Counted from the stretch's first letter, positions 15,488 through 23,882 are shown. The stretch: DNA of 37,591 nucleotides from Thermohalobaculum sp039030715 (GCA_039030715.1 JBCCDU010000042.1:1-37591), one strand, 5' to 3'. Made by a program: numbers and translations. The notes: generated from the letters alone by a model not told the origin.

Positions 15488-16522
15488 TCATGTGTAGCGA
15501 TAGGGGCGCCCGGCCTTCAGCATATCGGCATTGTACTGCTTGAAGATGTTGACGACCTTGGCCTTGATCTCGCTTTCCGAGGCGATCTCGTCCCAGAACT
15601 TCACCGCGGCTTCCTCGACCTGGGCCCAGTCCTCGTCCGGGATGGTGGTCAGCTTCATCTTGGTGCCGTTGACCCGCAGGCTGGCCTCGCCGCCCCAGTA
15701 CCACCACTGACGATAGTAGTGCGAACTGTCCATGGCCAGTTGCAGCATTACCTTCAGATGCTCCGGCAACTCGTTCCAGCGGTCCATATTGGCGAAGAAT
15801 GAACCCGCCCAGGCGCCGGAAATGTTGTTGGTCAGGAAGTAATCGGTCACATCCGCCCAGCCGACGGTGTAATCCTCGGTGATGCCGGACCAGGCGATGC
15901 CGTCCAACTCTCCGGTCTGGACGGCGACCTCGATATCCTCCCAGGGAAGGGTCACGGGGACGACGCCGAACTGGGCCAGGAAGCGGCCCGCGGTCGGGAA
16001 GGTGAAGACGCGCTTGCCCTTGAGGTCTTCCAGGCTGTTGATCGGCTCCTTGGTGGCGAAATGGCAGGGGTCCCAGGCCCCGGCGGAGAGGTGCTTGACC
16101 CCAACCTTGGAATACTCCGCATCCCAGATCTCGTTCAGGCCATATTGGTTGAAGAGAACCGGCACATCTAGGCTGTAGCGGCTGGCGAAGGGGAAGTAGC
16201 CGCCGAAGACGGTGACTTCGGTGGGGGATGCCATCGAGTCGTCGTCGGACTGCACCGCGTCGATGGTGCCCTTCTGCATCGCGCGGAACAACTCGCCCGT
16301 GGGGACCAATTGATCGGCGAAGAACAACTCGATCTCCATCTCGCCGTTCGCGGCTTTGTTGAAGGCGTCGATGGCCGGTTTGACCACATGCTCGGCCAGC
16401 GCCGCCCCGGCATAGGTCTGCATTCGCCAGGTGATTTTCGACTGCGCATGTACGGCTGGGGCGGCCAGCGTTCCGGCACCGGCGATCCCGGCGGTGGTGA
16501 TAAACTTACGTCTGGTGGTCAT
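15488..16522 (-). CDS. dctP: TRAP transporter substrate-binding protein (DctP family)
   Basis: The protein has 344 residues. Starting at ATG 16522 (AAGGAGA upstream) it has a twin-arginine leader, RRKF at residues 4-7, a hydrophobic stretch, and a likely cut after AVHA (residue 26). It is exported folded to the periplasm, where it binds the solute and delivers it to the membrane subunits. The region LKGKRVFTFPTAGRFLAQFG contains the Arg that usually grips a carboxylate, so the solute is probably an organic acid or amino acid derivative. The gene order small, large, binding protein on the minus strand completes a full TRAP system. Confidence 0.93.
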   Translation of the reverse strand: MTTRRKFITTAGIAGAGTLAAPAVHAQSKITWRMQTYAGAALAEHVVKPAIDAFNKAANGEMEIELFFADQLVPTGELFRAMQKGTIDAVQSDDDSMASPTEVTVFGGYFPFASRYSLDVPVLFNQYGLNEIWDAEYSKVGVKHLSAGAWDPCHFATKEPINSLEDLKGKRVFTFPTAGRFLAQFGVVPVTLPWEDIEVAVQTGELDGIAWSGITEDYTVGWADVTDYFLTNNISGAWAGSFFANMDRWNELPEHLKVMLQLAMDSSHYYRQWWYWGGEASLRVNGTKMKLTTIPDEDWAQVEEAAVKFWDEIASESEIKAKVVNIFKQYNADMLKAGRPYRYT

Positions 16523-16579
16523 CGTACTCTCCTTGTCGGGCTTCGGGTTTTTGGGGCCTCGCTCCCACATGGTTTCTTT

Positions 16580-17902
16580 TTATTTTCCATAGACATAATC
16601 CGGCAGCCACAGGGCGATCTGCGGGAAGGTCATAATCAGCGCCAGCGCGATGATCATCACGGCGACGAACGGGATGATCGAGCGGTAGATATCGCCCAGC
16701 GTGACCTCCTTGGGCGCCATCGCGCGCATCAGGAACAGGTTATAGCCAAAGGGCGGCGTCATGTAGGCGATCTGGGTTGTGATGGTGTAGAGCACCCCAT
16801 ACCAGACCAGATCGAAGCCCAGCGCCTTGACCAACGGCACATAGAGCGGGGCGACGATCACCAGCATCGCGGTGTCGTCCAGGAACGTGCCCATCAGCAG
16901 GAAACTGATCTGCATCAGGATCAGGATCACCCAAGGATCCAGGCCCAGCTGTTCGGTAAACAGGTTATCGATGGCACGCACGGCACCCAGCCCGTCGAAG
17001 ACCGCCCCAAAGCCCAGAGCCGCCAGGATGATCCACATGAACATGCACGAGATCGCCAGCGTCTGGCGGACCGAAACCTCGAACACCTCCTTGGTCATGC
17101 GGCCCTTGACGATGGCGGCGACAAAGGCGGTCATCGCTCCGATGGCCGAGCTTTCGACCAGCGAGGTCCAGCCGTTCACGAACGGCACCATCATCGCGGC
17201 GAAGATCACGATGGGCAGCAGTCCGGCGCGCAACAGGCGCAGTTTCTCGCGCAGCGGGACCTGACGTTCCTCCGCCCCCATGGCGGGGCCCAAATGGGGC
17301 TGGATGCGGCAGCGGATATAGATGTAGAGGACAAACATCGCCGCCATCAGCAAGCCGGGAAAGACGCCCGCCAGCCAAAGCTGGCCGACCGGCTGGCGCG
17401 CGATCATGGCATAGAGGACCAGCACGACCGAGGGGGGCACCAGGATGCCCAGGCTGGAGCCCGCCTGGATCACCCCCGTGACCATGCGCTTGTCGTATCC
17501 GCGCCGCAGCAGCTCGGGCAGCGCGATGGTCGCCCCGATGGCCATGCCCGCGACGCTCAACCCGTTCATTGCCGAGACCAGCACCATCAAAAGGATCGTG
17601 CCGATCGCCAGCCCCCCGTTGATCGGCCCCATCCAGACATGGAACATCTTGTAGAGGTCGTCGGCGATTTTCGACTCGCTGAGGATGTAGCCCATGAAGA
17701 TGAACATCGGCAGGGTCAGCAGCGGATACCATTTCATCAGCTTCATGGCCGAGGAGAACGGGATATCCGAGCCCCCGGTCCCCCACAGCGTCAGCGCCGC
17801 GATCGAGGCGATGCCGCCGATCGCCCCGAACACCCGCTGCCCGGTCATCAGCATCAGCATCATCGATGCGAACATCATGATCGCGATCATCTCGTGCGAC
17901 AT
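16580..17902 (-). CDS. dctM: TRAP transporter large permease subunit (DctM family)
   Basis: The protein has 440 residues and about 12 hydrophobic segments, typical of DctM. Characteristic stretches are GLSVAGMAIGATIALPELLRR, SSLGILVPPSVVLVLYA and the paired late loop with GTFLDDTAMLVIVAPLYVP. It forms the sodium-driven transport channel together with DctQ. ATG 17902 shares one base with the stop of dctQ, so both subunits are made together. The binding-protein gene follows after 57 bases. Confidence 0.93.
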   Translation of the reverse strand: MSHEMIAIMMFASMMLMLMTGQRVFGAIGGIASIAALTLWGTGGSDIPFSSAMKLMKWYPLLTLPMFIFMGYILSESKIADDLYKMFHVWMGPINGGLAIGTILLMVLVSAMNGLSVAGMAIGATIALPELLRRGYDKRMVTGVIQAGSSLGILVPPSVVLVLYAMIARQPVGQLWLAGVFPGLLMAAMFVLYIYIRCRIQPHLGPAMGAEERQVPLREKLRLLRAGLLPIVIFAAMMVPFVNGWTSLVESSAIGAMTAFVAAIVKGRMTKEVFEVSVRQTLAISCMFMWIILAALGFGAVFDGLGAVRAIDNLFTEQLGLDPWVILILMQISFLLMGTFLDDTAMLVIVAPLYVPLVKALGFDLVWYGVLYTITTQIAYMTPPFGYNLFLMRAMAPKEVTLGDIYRSIIPFVAVMIIALALIMTFPQIALWLPDYVYGK

Positions 17903-18408
17903 CAGAGGGATACCCCCCGGATCTTTGCGACATCCTTGAAGAACTCCGATATCGCTTGCAGCAGCATAAGGAAGATGCCGACGCACATCATGATCTTGAT
18001 CGGCCATAGCAGCGGGCGCCAGGCCGTCGGGCTGCGCTCGTTATACTGCAGCGAGTAGCTGGTGCTGTCCCAGGCGCCATAGAGCAGGACCCCCAGATAG
18101 AAGATGAGAAGCAACACCGTGAAGGCGTCGAACCAGGCCTTCCTGCGGTCGGACCACTCGCCATAGAACAGATCCATCCGTACGTTCGAGCCGAGCTGGA
18201 TCGAGTAGGGTCCGCCCATGATGTAATAGGCGACCATTGCGAACTGCGCGACCTCCAGGGTCCATATCGAGGGCAGGAAGAAGGTCTTGGAGATCGAGGA
18301 CCAGAGCAGGATGCCCACCATCACGAAGATGCCGTACATCATGATCCGCCCGATCCGGTAATTCACCGCATCGACCACCCGGACGAAATGATGGATTGCC
18401 GGCGGCAT
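17902..18408 (-). CDS. dctQ: TRAP transporter small permease subunit (DctQ family)
   Basis: The protein has 168 residues and four membrane helices, with the conserved GGPYSIQLGSNVRMDLFYG loop typical of DctQ (around 66-84). It supports the DctM channel. Its ATG overlaps the stop of the amidohydrolase gene, and its stop overlaps the dctM start, placing transport and enzyme genes in one transcript. Confidence 0.92.
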   Translation of the reverse strand: MPPAIHHFVRVVDAVNYRIGRIMMYGIFVMVGILLWSSISKTFFLPSIWTLEVAQFAMVAYYIMGGPYSIQLGSNVRMDLFYGEWSDRRKAWFDAFTVLLLIFYLGVLLYGAWDSTSYSLQYNERSPTAWRPLLWPIKIMMCVGIFLMLLQAISEFFKDVAKIRGVSL

Positions 18409-19157
18409 CAGGCGACCCCGGCCTGAACGCGGGGCAGGGCGGCGTGCAACAGGTCCTGCAGCAGCCGCGCCATCCCCTGTTGTTGCGGCGCGGTCGCGAT
18501 CAGGTCGTTGCGGATTTCGATCATTGCGTTCGGCAGCCCGTTCTGAAGCCCGTGGCGTTTCAGCGTATGGGTGACACCGTCCCCGGGTCCATAGGGTTCG
18601 TTTCGTCGGAACCGCAATCCCGGATGATGAACCGCCGCAGCCAGCAGGGCATCGGCCAGGCGGGTGTCTTCGTCGTTCAGGATGCCGATCTCCAGCTTGC
18701 GTATCTTGCCCATATAGACTGGGGTGAAGCTGTGGATGGTGACAAGCGCGGGTGGCCGCGTGCCCATCCTGCGCTTTATCGTGGCCTCCAGCTTTTCGGA
18801 AAACGGCTCATAGATCGAACGGATACGGGCCGTGCGCGCCGAAGCCGACAGCGAGGCGTTGCGCGGGATATCGTAGATTTCGCTGCGGGTTGGGATCGCG
18901 TCGGGCGCTTCCGGCGGGCGGTTGCAATCGTAGAGCAGGCGCGAGAGCGTACCGGCCACCAGCGGCGCGTCCAGCATGGCTGACAGTTGCTCTGCCACCG
19001 CCATGGCGCCCGGGTCCCAGGCGATATGGCTCAGCGCTGCCTGCGCGCTCAGCCCCATGCGGGCCAGCTCTGACGGGATCACGGGCGAGGCATGTTCGCA
19101 CACCAGAACGACCGGCGCTTTGCCGTCCGGGTTAACCACCAGCACTGGATCCGTCAT
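18408..19157 (-). CDS. N-formylglutamate amidohydrolase family protein
   Basis: The protein has 249 residues. The zinc amidohydrolase fold is recognised by VCEHAS near residue 19-24, the LLYDCNRPP segment, TIHSFTPV, and EIRNDLIA near the C terminus. Classical members split N-formylglutamate in histidine breakdown, but no hut genes are nearby. In this operon it may instead cut an N-acyl or gamma-glutamyl amide made by the glutamine-synthetase-like ligase; that is inference. It is the first gene of the minus-strand operon divergent from the RpiR regulator. Confidence 0.85.
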   Translation of the reverse strand: MTDPVLVVNPDGKAPVVLVCEHASPVIPSELARMGLSAQAALSHIAWDPGAMAVAEQLSAMLDAPLVAGTLSRLLYDCNRPPEAPDAIPTRSEIYDIPRNASLSASARTARIRSIYEPFSEKLEATIKRRMGTRPPALVTIHSFTPVYMGKIRKLEIGILNDEDTRLADALLAAAVHHPGLRFRRNEPYGPGDGVTHTLKRHGLQNGLPNAMIEIRNDLIATAPQQQGMARLLQDLLHAALPRVQAGVA

Positions 19158-19197
19158 ATCGAAAGGCTCGGCAACATGATCCCCTTTGAATGAAGAG

Positions 19198-19269
19198 AAT
19201 TGTTCAGGCCATGCTGCTCTGTCAATCGCGCTTCTGAAAAGATTTGTTCACGTGGATCGCATTTGTTGA
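19198..19269. promoter_or_regulatory. Divergent control region with repeated TTGTT elements
   Basis: Three near-identical elements of the form A(A/T)TTGTT(C/G)A start at 19198, 19242 and 19261; the last two are 19 bases apart, about two helical turns. A perfect TTGACA on the minus strand (19225 to 19220) with AATTCT 18 bases on is a possible promoter for the amidohydrolase-TRAP operon, and the first element overlaps its -10. The neighbouring RpiR-family protein is the natural candidate to bind here. Confidence 0.45.
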
Positions 19270-19299
19270 TAAAGCTGACAAAAATGCGGAGTGCGACGA

Positions 19300-20172
19300 A
19301 TGCCGCGCAAAGGGGAGACGATCGAAGTTCTGCTGCGCCGGCGCCTCGATGACCTGACCAGGGCCGAGCGACAGTTGGCGCAATCGATTCTGCAGAACTA
19401 TCCGGTCTCGGGCCTCGGTTCGATCACCACGGTGGCGGCGGCGGCGGATGTCTCGACCCCCACGGTCGCGCGGATGGTGCAGAAGCTGGGCTTCTCCGGC
19501 TTTCCGGAGTTTCAGGCAGACCTGCGCCGCGAGCTGGAGGCCACGATCTCCAACCCCATCGCCAAGCGCGAAACTTGGGCCGGCAATGCGCCGGATGGGC
19601 ATCTGCTCAACCGGTTCACCGATGTGGTAATAGGAAATATCCGGCAAACCCTGGCGCAAGTGGATGCCGCGAGCTTCGACGAAACCGCGAAGCTGCTGGC
19701 GGATACGGATCGCCCGCTCTACATCGTTGGGGGGCGCATCACCCGGGCGCTGGCGGACTACTTTTTCCTGCACATGCAGGTCATCCGCCCGAAGGTCACT
19801 CATATCCAGTCGATCTCGAATGCATGGCCGCATTACCTGCTGGACATGCAAAAGGGCGATGTCGTGGTGATCTTCGATGTGCGCCGCTACGAGAACTCGA
19901 CCCTGAAACTGGCCGAGATGTCGCGCGAGCGGGGGGCCGAGATCATTCTCTTCACCGACCAGTGGCGCTCTCCTGTCCACAAATTCGCGGCGCATTGCTT
20001 CAGCAACCAGATCGTCGTGCCATCGGCCTGGGACAGCTCGATCACCATGATGTTGCTGATCGAAACCCTGATCGCCGCGGTGCAGGACCATATCTGGCCA
20101 CAGACCCGCCCGCGGATGGAGGCGCTGGAGGAGATGTTCGACCGCACCCGGTTCTTTCGGAAATTCACCTGA
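19300..20172 (+). CDS. RpiR-family transcriptional regulator (HTH plus SIS domain)
   Basis: The protein has 290 residues. ATG 19300 is chosen because GGAG sits 8 bases upstream. Residues 1-80 form the RpiR helix-turn-helix domain, with the typical ASDVSxPTVxRxxxKLGFxGFPEFQ pattern (here ADVSTPTVARMVQKLG). Residues about 110-255 form a SIS domain, which in this family binds sugar phosphates or other small ligands; VGGRITRALADYF and GDVVVIFDVRRYE are its recognisable parts. It faces the amidohydrolase-TRAP-ligase-dehydrogenase operon across a 142-base gap and very likely controls it. Confidence 0.9.
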   Translation: MPRKGETIEVLLRRRLDDLTRAERQLAQSILQNYPVSGLGSITTVAAAADVSTPTVARMVQKLGFSGFPEFQADLRRELEATISNPIAKRETWAGNAPDGHLLNRFTDVVIGNIRQTLAQVDAASFDETAKLLADTDRPLYIVGGRITRALADYFFLHMQVIRPKVTHIQSISNAWPHYLLDMQKGDVVVIFDVRRYENSTLKLAEMSRERGAEIILFTDQWRSPVHKFAAHCFSNQIVVPSAWDSSITMMLLIETLIAAVQDHIWPQTRPRMEALEEMFDRTRFFRKFT

Positions 20173-20226
20173 TCGTCGGGCGCGGCTGTGCCGTGGAGCC
20201 GTGCGTTTGTTTTCAAACTGACGGTG

Positions 20227-20673
20227 TCAGAAGTCGAGTTGCAATCCGCCCGCCAGCGAGTGAACCCGAATGCCGAGCACCCCGCGCAGGTCTTTCTGGG
20301 TCAGCAGGATGTCGGCGCGCAGATCCCGCGCCTCGATGCTGCCGCGTGGACGCTCCAGGCCCGGGGCGGGGGGAGTGGCGACGAAGTCATAGTCGAGATA
20401 ACCATCGGGCCCGCGCCGGCCATCGCGCCGTGCCCGCAGACGGGGCAGGGAATAGCCGAGCGCCTCCGCCGTCCCGAATGCGGTGATCACGAAGCCATCG
20501 CGGGTGCGGCCGATCTCGATCTCGCGCACGGCCTGGACGGGCACGCCCCGTGTGGGGGCCAGATCGTCGGCGGTCAGTTCCGGCTGGGCTGCCGGATCCT
20601 CGTTGCCCGAGAACAGCGAGCAGCCGGCGAGCAGACAGGCCCCGATCAGCAAAACATACCTGGTTACGCGCAT
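20227..20673 (-). CDS. Predicted outer or inner membrane lipoprotein, unknown function
   Basis: From ATG 20673 the 148-residue protein begins with a basic N terminus and a hydrophobic stretch ending in LLAGC, a lipobox with the lipidated Cys18. The mature part has no domain I recognise; it contains several charged turns and a short repeat-like RLRARRDGRRG. A run of small residues after the Cys (SLFSGNEDPAAQPE) would act as a tether. It is divergent from sufE. I cannot assign a role. Confidence 0.75.
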   Translation of the reverse strand: MRVTRYVLLIGACLLAGCSLFSGNEDPAAQPELTADDLAPTRGVPVQAVREIEIGRTRDGFVITAFGTAEALGYSLPRLRARRDGRRGPDGYLDYDFVATPPAPGLERPRGSIEARDLRADILLTQKDLRGVLGIRVHSLAGGLQLDF

Positions 20674-20810
20674 GACACCCTCCAACCCTGCGATCAGGCT
20701 GCAATTCGCCATATCGGCGCTGGAAAAGAAAGGAGAATCTGCCGCCGGACGTTCTGCTGGACGTCTGGCCACGCGAGGATTAGATCACTTCACGAAACAG
20801 AGAGGTGACC

Positions 20811-21239
20811 ATGGCCAGCGCCGCGTTCGAGGAAATCGTCGAGAATTTCGAGTTGTTCGATGATTGGGAGGACCGCTATCGCTATGTCATCGAGCTCGGC
20901 CGCGAAATGGACCCGTTGCCCGAGGAACGCAAGACCGACGCGGCCCGGGTCGAAGGCTGCGCAAGCCAGGTCTGGCTGGTGCCGGATCTGCGGACCGAGG
21001 AGGGCGCCGAGCGCCTCTATTTCGACGGCGACAGCGACGCCATGATCGTGCGGGGTCTGATTGCGGTGCTGCGTGCGCTGGTGTCGGGCGAGAAGCTTTC
21101 CGAAGTGCCGCAGATCGATTGCCACGGCGAGTTGGCGCGCCTGGGCCTGGAGGCGCATCTGTCCGCCCAGCGCTCCAACGGGTTGAAGGCGATGATCCAA
21201 CGCCTCAAAGACCTTGCGGAGAACTCCGCCGCAGCATAA
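20811..21239 (+). CDS. sufE: SufE-family cysteine desulfuration protein
   Basis: The protein has 142 residues from ATG 20811, with AGAGG just upstream. The sulfur-accepting Cys50 lies in the hallmark EGCASQVW. SufE takes sulfur from the desulfurase SufS and passes it to the SufBCD scaffold for iron-sulfur cluster building. No other suf genes are in the window, so it acts in trans. The segment RSNGLKAMIQRLKDLA near the C terminus is also typical of the family. Confidence 0.93.
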   Translation: MASAAFEEIVENFELFDDWEDRYRYVIELGREMDPLPEERKTDAARVEGCASQVWLVPDLRTEEGAERLYFDGDSDAMIVRGLIAVLRALVSGEKLSEVPQIDCHGELARLGLEAHLSAQRSNGLKAMIQRLKDLAENSAAA

Positions 21240-21269
21240 AATACAAATAAAAACGGCCTGCAGGGAAAT

Positions 21270-21286
21270 ACACAGTAAAATTGTGT
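21270..21286. promoter_or_regulatory. Inverted repeat upstream of the homocysteine methyltransferase gene
   Basis: ACACA (21270-21274) and TGTGT (21282-21286) are separated by an AT-rich 7-base spacer, 26 bases before the start codon. The 72-base gap is unusually AT-rich for this DNA. It could be an operator of a methionine-cycle regulator or a weak hairpin; the sequence alone does not decide. Confidence 0.3.
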
Positions 21287-21311
21287 TGAATTTTGAGGCG
21301 AAGGAAAACCC

Positions 21312-22325
21312 ATGGCCGATGCATTGACCGAACTGTTGGTGGAGCGCGACTGGCTGTTGCTGGATGGCGCGACCGGAACCAATCTGTTCGCCATGGGCCT
21401 GATGGCGGGCGAGGCGCCGGAACTGTGGAATGTCGACGATTCCGACAAGATCCGTGCGCTGCATAATGGATTTATCGAGGCTGGATCGGACGTTGTCCTG
21501 ACCAACTCGTTCGGCGGCTCGGCCTATCGCCTGAAGCTGCACGATGCGCAGAACCGGGTAGAGGAGCTGAACAAGGCCGCCGCGGAGATCGCGCGCGACT
21601 GCGTCGACAAGTCCGGTCGCAAGGTGATTGTCGCGGGCTCGGTCGGTCCGACCGGCGAGATCCTGCAGCCGGTGGGCGAGCTGAGCCACGCCGATGCGGT
21701 CGCGGCCTTCGAAGAGCAGATCGCGGGCCTGATGGCGGGCGGCGCCGATGTCATCTGGACCGAGACGATCAGTTCGGAGGAGGAATTGCGCGCGGTGGCC
21801 GAGGCTGCAGTCAATCAGAATGCGCCGTTCTGCACCACGCTCAGCTTCGATACGGCGGGGCGCACGATGATGGGGGTGACCAGCGCGGGCTATGCCGGTC
21901 TGGCCGGCAGCCTGCCGTCGAACCCGATTGCGATCGGTGCCAATTGCGGCACCGGCGCGCCCGATCTGCTGCGTACGGTGATGGGTATCTCGGAAGCAGC
22001 ACCCGAACGCACGATCATCGCCAAGGGCAATGCGGGCATCCCGAAATATGTCGATGGGCATATCCATTATGATGGAACGCCAGAGCTGATGGCCGATTAC
22101 GCTCGTCTGGCGCGCGATGCCGGTGCGCGGCTGATCGGCGGTTGCTGCGGCACCCAGCCGGAGCATTTGCGGGCGATGCGCGCGGCGCTGGAGGATCACC
22201 GGCCCGGTCCGCGCCCCAGCCTGGACGAGATCGCCGCCCGGGTGGGTGCGTTCTCCTCCGCCGACGATGGCACCGGTGCGGCCCCGGCCGCGGATCGCCC
22301 CCGCCGCAGGCGCCGCCGCGGCTGA
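21312..22325 (+). CDS. bmt: Betaine/homocysteine S-methyltransferase family protein (split methionine synthase, homocysteine part)
   Basis: The protein has 337 residues and one homocysteine-binding methyltransferase barrel. The zinc-binding Cys212 (GANCGTG) and Cys278-Cys279 (GGCCGTQPEHL) are all present, and LLLDGATGTNL opens the barrel. Zinc activates the thiol of homocysteine for methyl transfer. The adjacent corrinoid protein and DUF1638 gene indicate that it works as the homocysteine half of a B12-dependent methionine synthase split into separate proteins, rather than only as a betaine enzyme. From memory, such a split system has been described in Phaeobacter inhibens. The C terminus is a basic Arg-rich tail (about 325-337). 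Confidence 0.87.
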   Translation: MADALTELLVERDWLLLDGATGTNLFAMGLMAGEAPELWNVDDSDKIRALHNGFIEAGSDVVLTNSFGGSAYRLKLHDAQNRVEELNKAAAEIARDCVDKSGRKVIVAGSVGPTGEILQPVGELSHADAVAAFEEQIAGLMAGGADVIWTETISSEEELRAVAEAAVNQNAPFCTTLSFDTAGRTMMGVTSAGYAGLAGSLPSNPIAIGANCGTGAPDLLRTVMGISEAAPERTIIAKGNAGIPKYVDGHIHYDGTPELMADYARLARDAGARLIGGCCGTQPEHLRAMRAALEDHRPGPRPSLDEIAARVGAFSSADDGTGAAPAADRPRRRRRRG

Positions 22326-22417
22326 TCGCTGGACTTCAAATTTCGCTTCCACGGTCGGTTTACGCTGAGACAATGACGATTTTTTCCTAGTCGCTCGCGC
22401 TAAAAGGCCGCAGTGTT

Positions 22418-22449
22418 CGCGTGGAGAGATACACACGCCGCTCGCGTGT
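22418..22449 (+). promoter_or_regulatory. Leader with alternative hairpins before the corrinoid-protein gene
   Basis: A perfect 6-base stem ACACGC (22433-22438) with GCGTGT (22444-22449) and a 5-base loop ends just before the ribosome site AGGGGAGG. An upstream GCGTG (22419-22423) could pair instead with CACGC (22434-22438). The two pairings exclude each other, which is the layout of a switchable leader. No known riboswitch class was recognised. Confidence 0.35.
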
Positions 22450-22468
22450 CCAGGGGAGGAACCCGGCC

Positions 22469-23176
22469 ATGGCCGATGAAGAAGACGATATCATCCTCAG
22501 CGAACTGGATGATGAGGAACTGACCCAACAGATGTGGGACGACCTCTATGACGGTCTCAAGGAGGAGATCGAGGAGGGCGTCAACATCCTGCTGGAACGC
22601 GGCTGGCAACCCTATGATGTGCTCACCAAGGCACTGGTCGAGGGGATGCGCATCGTTGGCATCGACTTTCGCGACGGGATCCTGTTCGTGCCGGAGGTTC
22701 TGCTGGCTGCCAACGCGATGAAGGCGGGTATGGCGATCCTGAAACCCCTGCTGGCCGAAACCGGTGCGCCGCAACTCGGCTGCATGGTCATCGGCACGGT
22801 TAAGGGCGACATCCACGACATCGGCAAGAACCTGGTCTCGATGATGATGGAAGGCGCGGGCTTCGAGGTTCATGACCTCGGCATCAACAACCCGGTCGAG
22901 AACTACCTGGAAGCGATCGAGGAGCATTCGCCCGATATCCTTGGCATGTCTGCGCTCCTGACCACCACCATGCCCTACATGAAAGTCGTGATCGACGCGA
23001 TGAAGGAGAAGGGCATCCGCGACGATTACGTCGTGCTGGTGGGCGGTGCGCCGCTGAACGAGGAGTTCGGCAAGGCGATTGGCGCCGATGCCTATTGCCG
23101 CGACGCCGCGGTGGCGGTGGAGACGGCCAAGGAATATATGGACCGCAAGCATAACCAGCTTGCCGCGGGGGCGTGA
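22469..23176 (+). CDS. Corrinoid (methylcobalamin-binding) protein, MtbC-like
   Basis: The protein has 235 residues from ATG 22469, with a strong AGGGGAGG site. Residues about 1-100 are the helical cap domain and 100-225 the Rossmann B12-binding domain. The cobalt-coordinating His116 is in the motif GDIHDIGKN (113-121), followed by the typical GAGFEVHDLG and SALLTTTM segments. It carries the methyl group on cobalt between methyl-tetrahydrofolate and homocysteine. With the upstream methyltransferase it forms parts of a split methionine synthase; the methyl-tetrahydrofolate domain is not in the window. Confidence 0.93.
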   Translation: MADEEDDIILSELDDEELTQQMWDDLYDGLKEEIEEGVNILLERGWQPYDVLTKALVEGMRIVGIDFRDGILFVPEVLLAANAMKAGMAILKPLLAETGAPQLGCMVIGTVKGDIHDIGKNLVSMMMEGAGFEVHDLGINNPVENYLEAIEEHSPDILGMSALLTTTMPYMKVVIDAMKEKGIRDDYVVLVGGAPLNEEFGKAIGADAYCRDAAVAVETAKEYMDRKHNQLAAGA

Positions 23177-23829
23177 GCGAGGCGCCGCTCCCCGACGACC
23201 ATGCCCTGACAGAACAGGGCCTCGACGCGCCTGCGCGGGCCGCCCCCGGACGCGTTCTGATGATCGCATGCGGCGCGCTGGCCCATGAGATCTTGGCGCT
23301 GAAACGACTGAACGGCTGGGAGCATATGGAGCTGACCTGCCTGCCCGCCAAATACCACCTGTTTCCGGACAAAATCCCCGATGCGGTGCGCGAGAAGGTC
23401 GCCGAGGCCCGTGCGCAGGGCTTTGCCGAGATCCTGGTCGTCTATGCCGATTGCGGCACCGGCGGGCTGCTCGATACGGTCTGCGACGAGCTGGGCGTGA
23501 CCCGCATCGCCGGACCCCATTGCTACAGCTTCTTCGAGGGGAATGACGCCTTCGCGGCCCATGAGGACGAGATCACGGCATTCTATCTCACCGATTTTCT
23601 GGTCAAGCAGTTCGATGCCTTCGTTTGGCGCCCGATGGGCCTCGACCGGCACCCGGAACTGCGGGACATGATCTTCGGCAACTACACCAAACTGGTCTAT
23701 CTGAGCCAGGTGGACGACGCGGCGCTGGAGGCGAAGGCCCGCGCCTCGGCCGAGCGCCTGGGCCTGGCCTACGAGCACCGCCACACCGGCTATGGCGACC
23801 TGACGGGCTTCCTGGCCAGCGCGACTTGA
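23173..23829 (+). CDS. DUF1638 family protein, likely helper of split methionine synthase
   Basis: The protein has 218 residues. The start is GTG 23173, overlapping the stop of the corrinoid gene by four bases. Five Cys stand out (33, 56, 94, 104, 117), in IACGAL, LTCLPA, YADCGTGG, TVCDEL and GPHCYSF, which would suit metal or cobalamin handling. DUF1638 proteins recur beside corrinoid methyltransferase systems; from memory, mutant fitness data in Phaeobacter link one to methionine synthesis, possibly through cobalamin reactivation. The role here rests on that recollection and on gene coupling. Confidence 0.87.
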   Translation: MSEAPLPDDHALTEQGLDAPARAAPGRVLMIACGALAHEILALKRLNGWEHMELTCLPAKYHLFPDKIPDAVREKVAEARAQGFAEILVVYADCGTGGLLDTVCDELGVTRIAGPHCYSFFEGNDAFAAHEDEITAFYLTDFLVKQFDAFVWRPMGLDRHPELRDMIFGNYTKLVYLSQVDDAALEAKARASAERLGLAYEHRHTGYGDLTGFLASAT

Positions 23830-23882
23830 CGAGGGCGACCTGACTGCTTGCCGCAACCCGGGGCAGGTGGCATCCTGTACCC

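Noticed and set aside
16310..18058. A 582-codon plus-strand frame rich in His, Asp and Gln
   Set aside because: It is antisense to the TRAP permease gene; the composition reflects the reverse of hydrophobic codons.
22326..22420. A SAM-II riboswitch, suggested by GCTAAAAGG at about 22399
   Set aside because: The upstream stem and the long first loop of SAM-II could not be drawn; spacing is too short. A covariance-model search would settle it.
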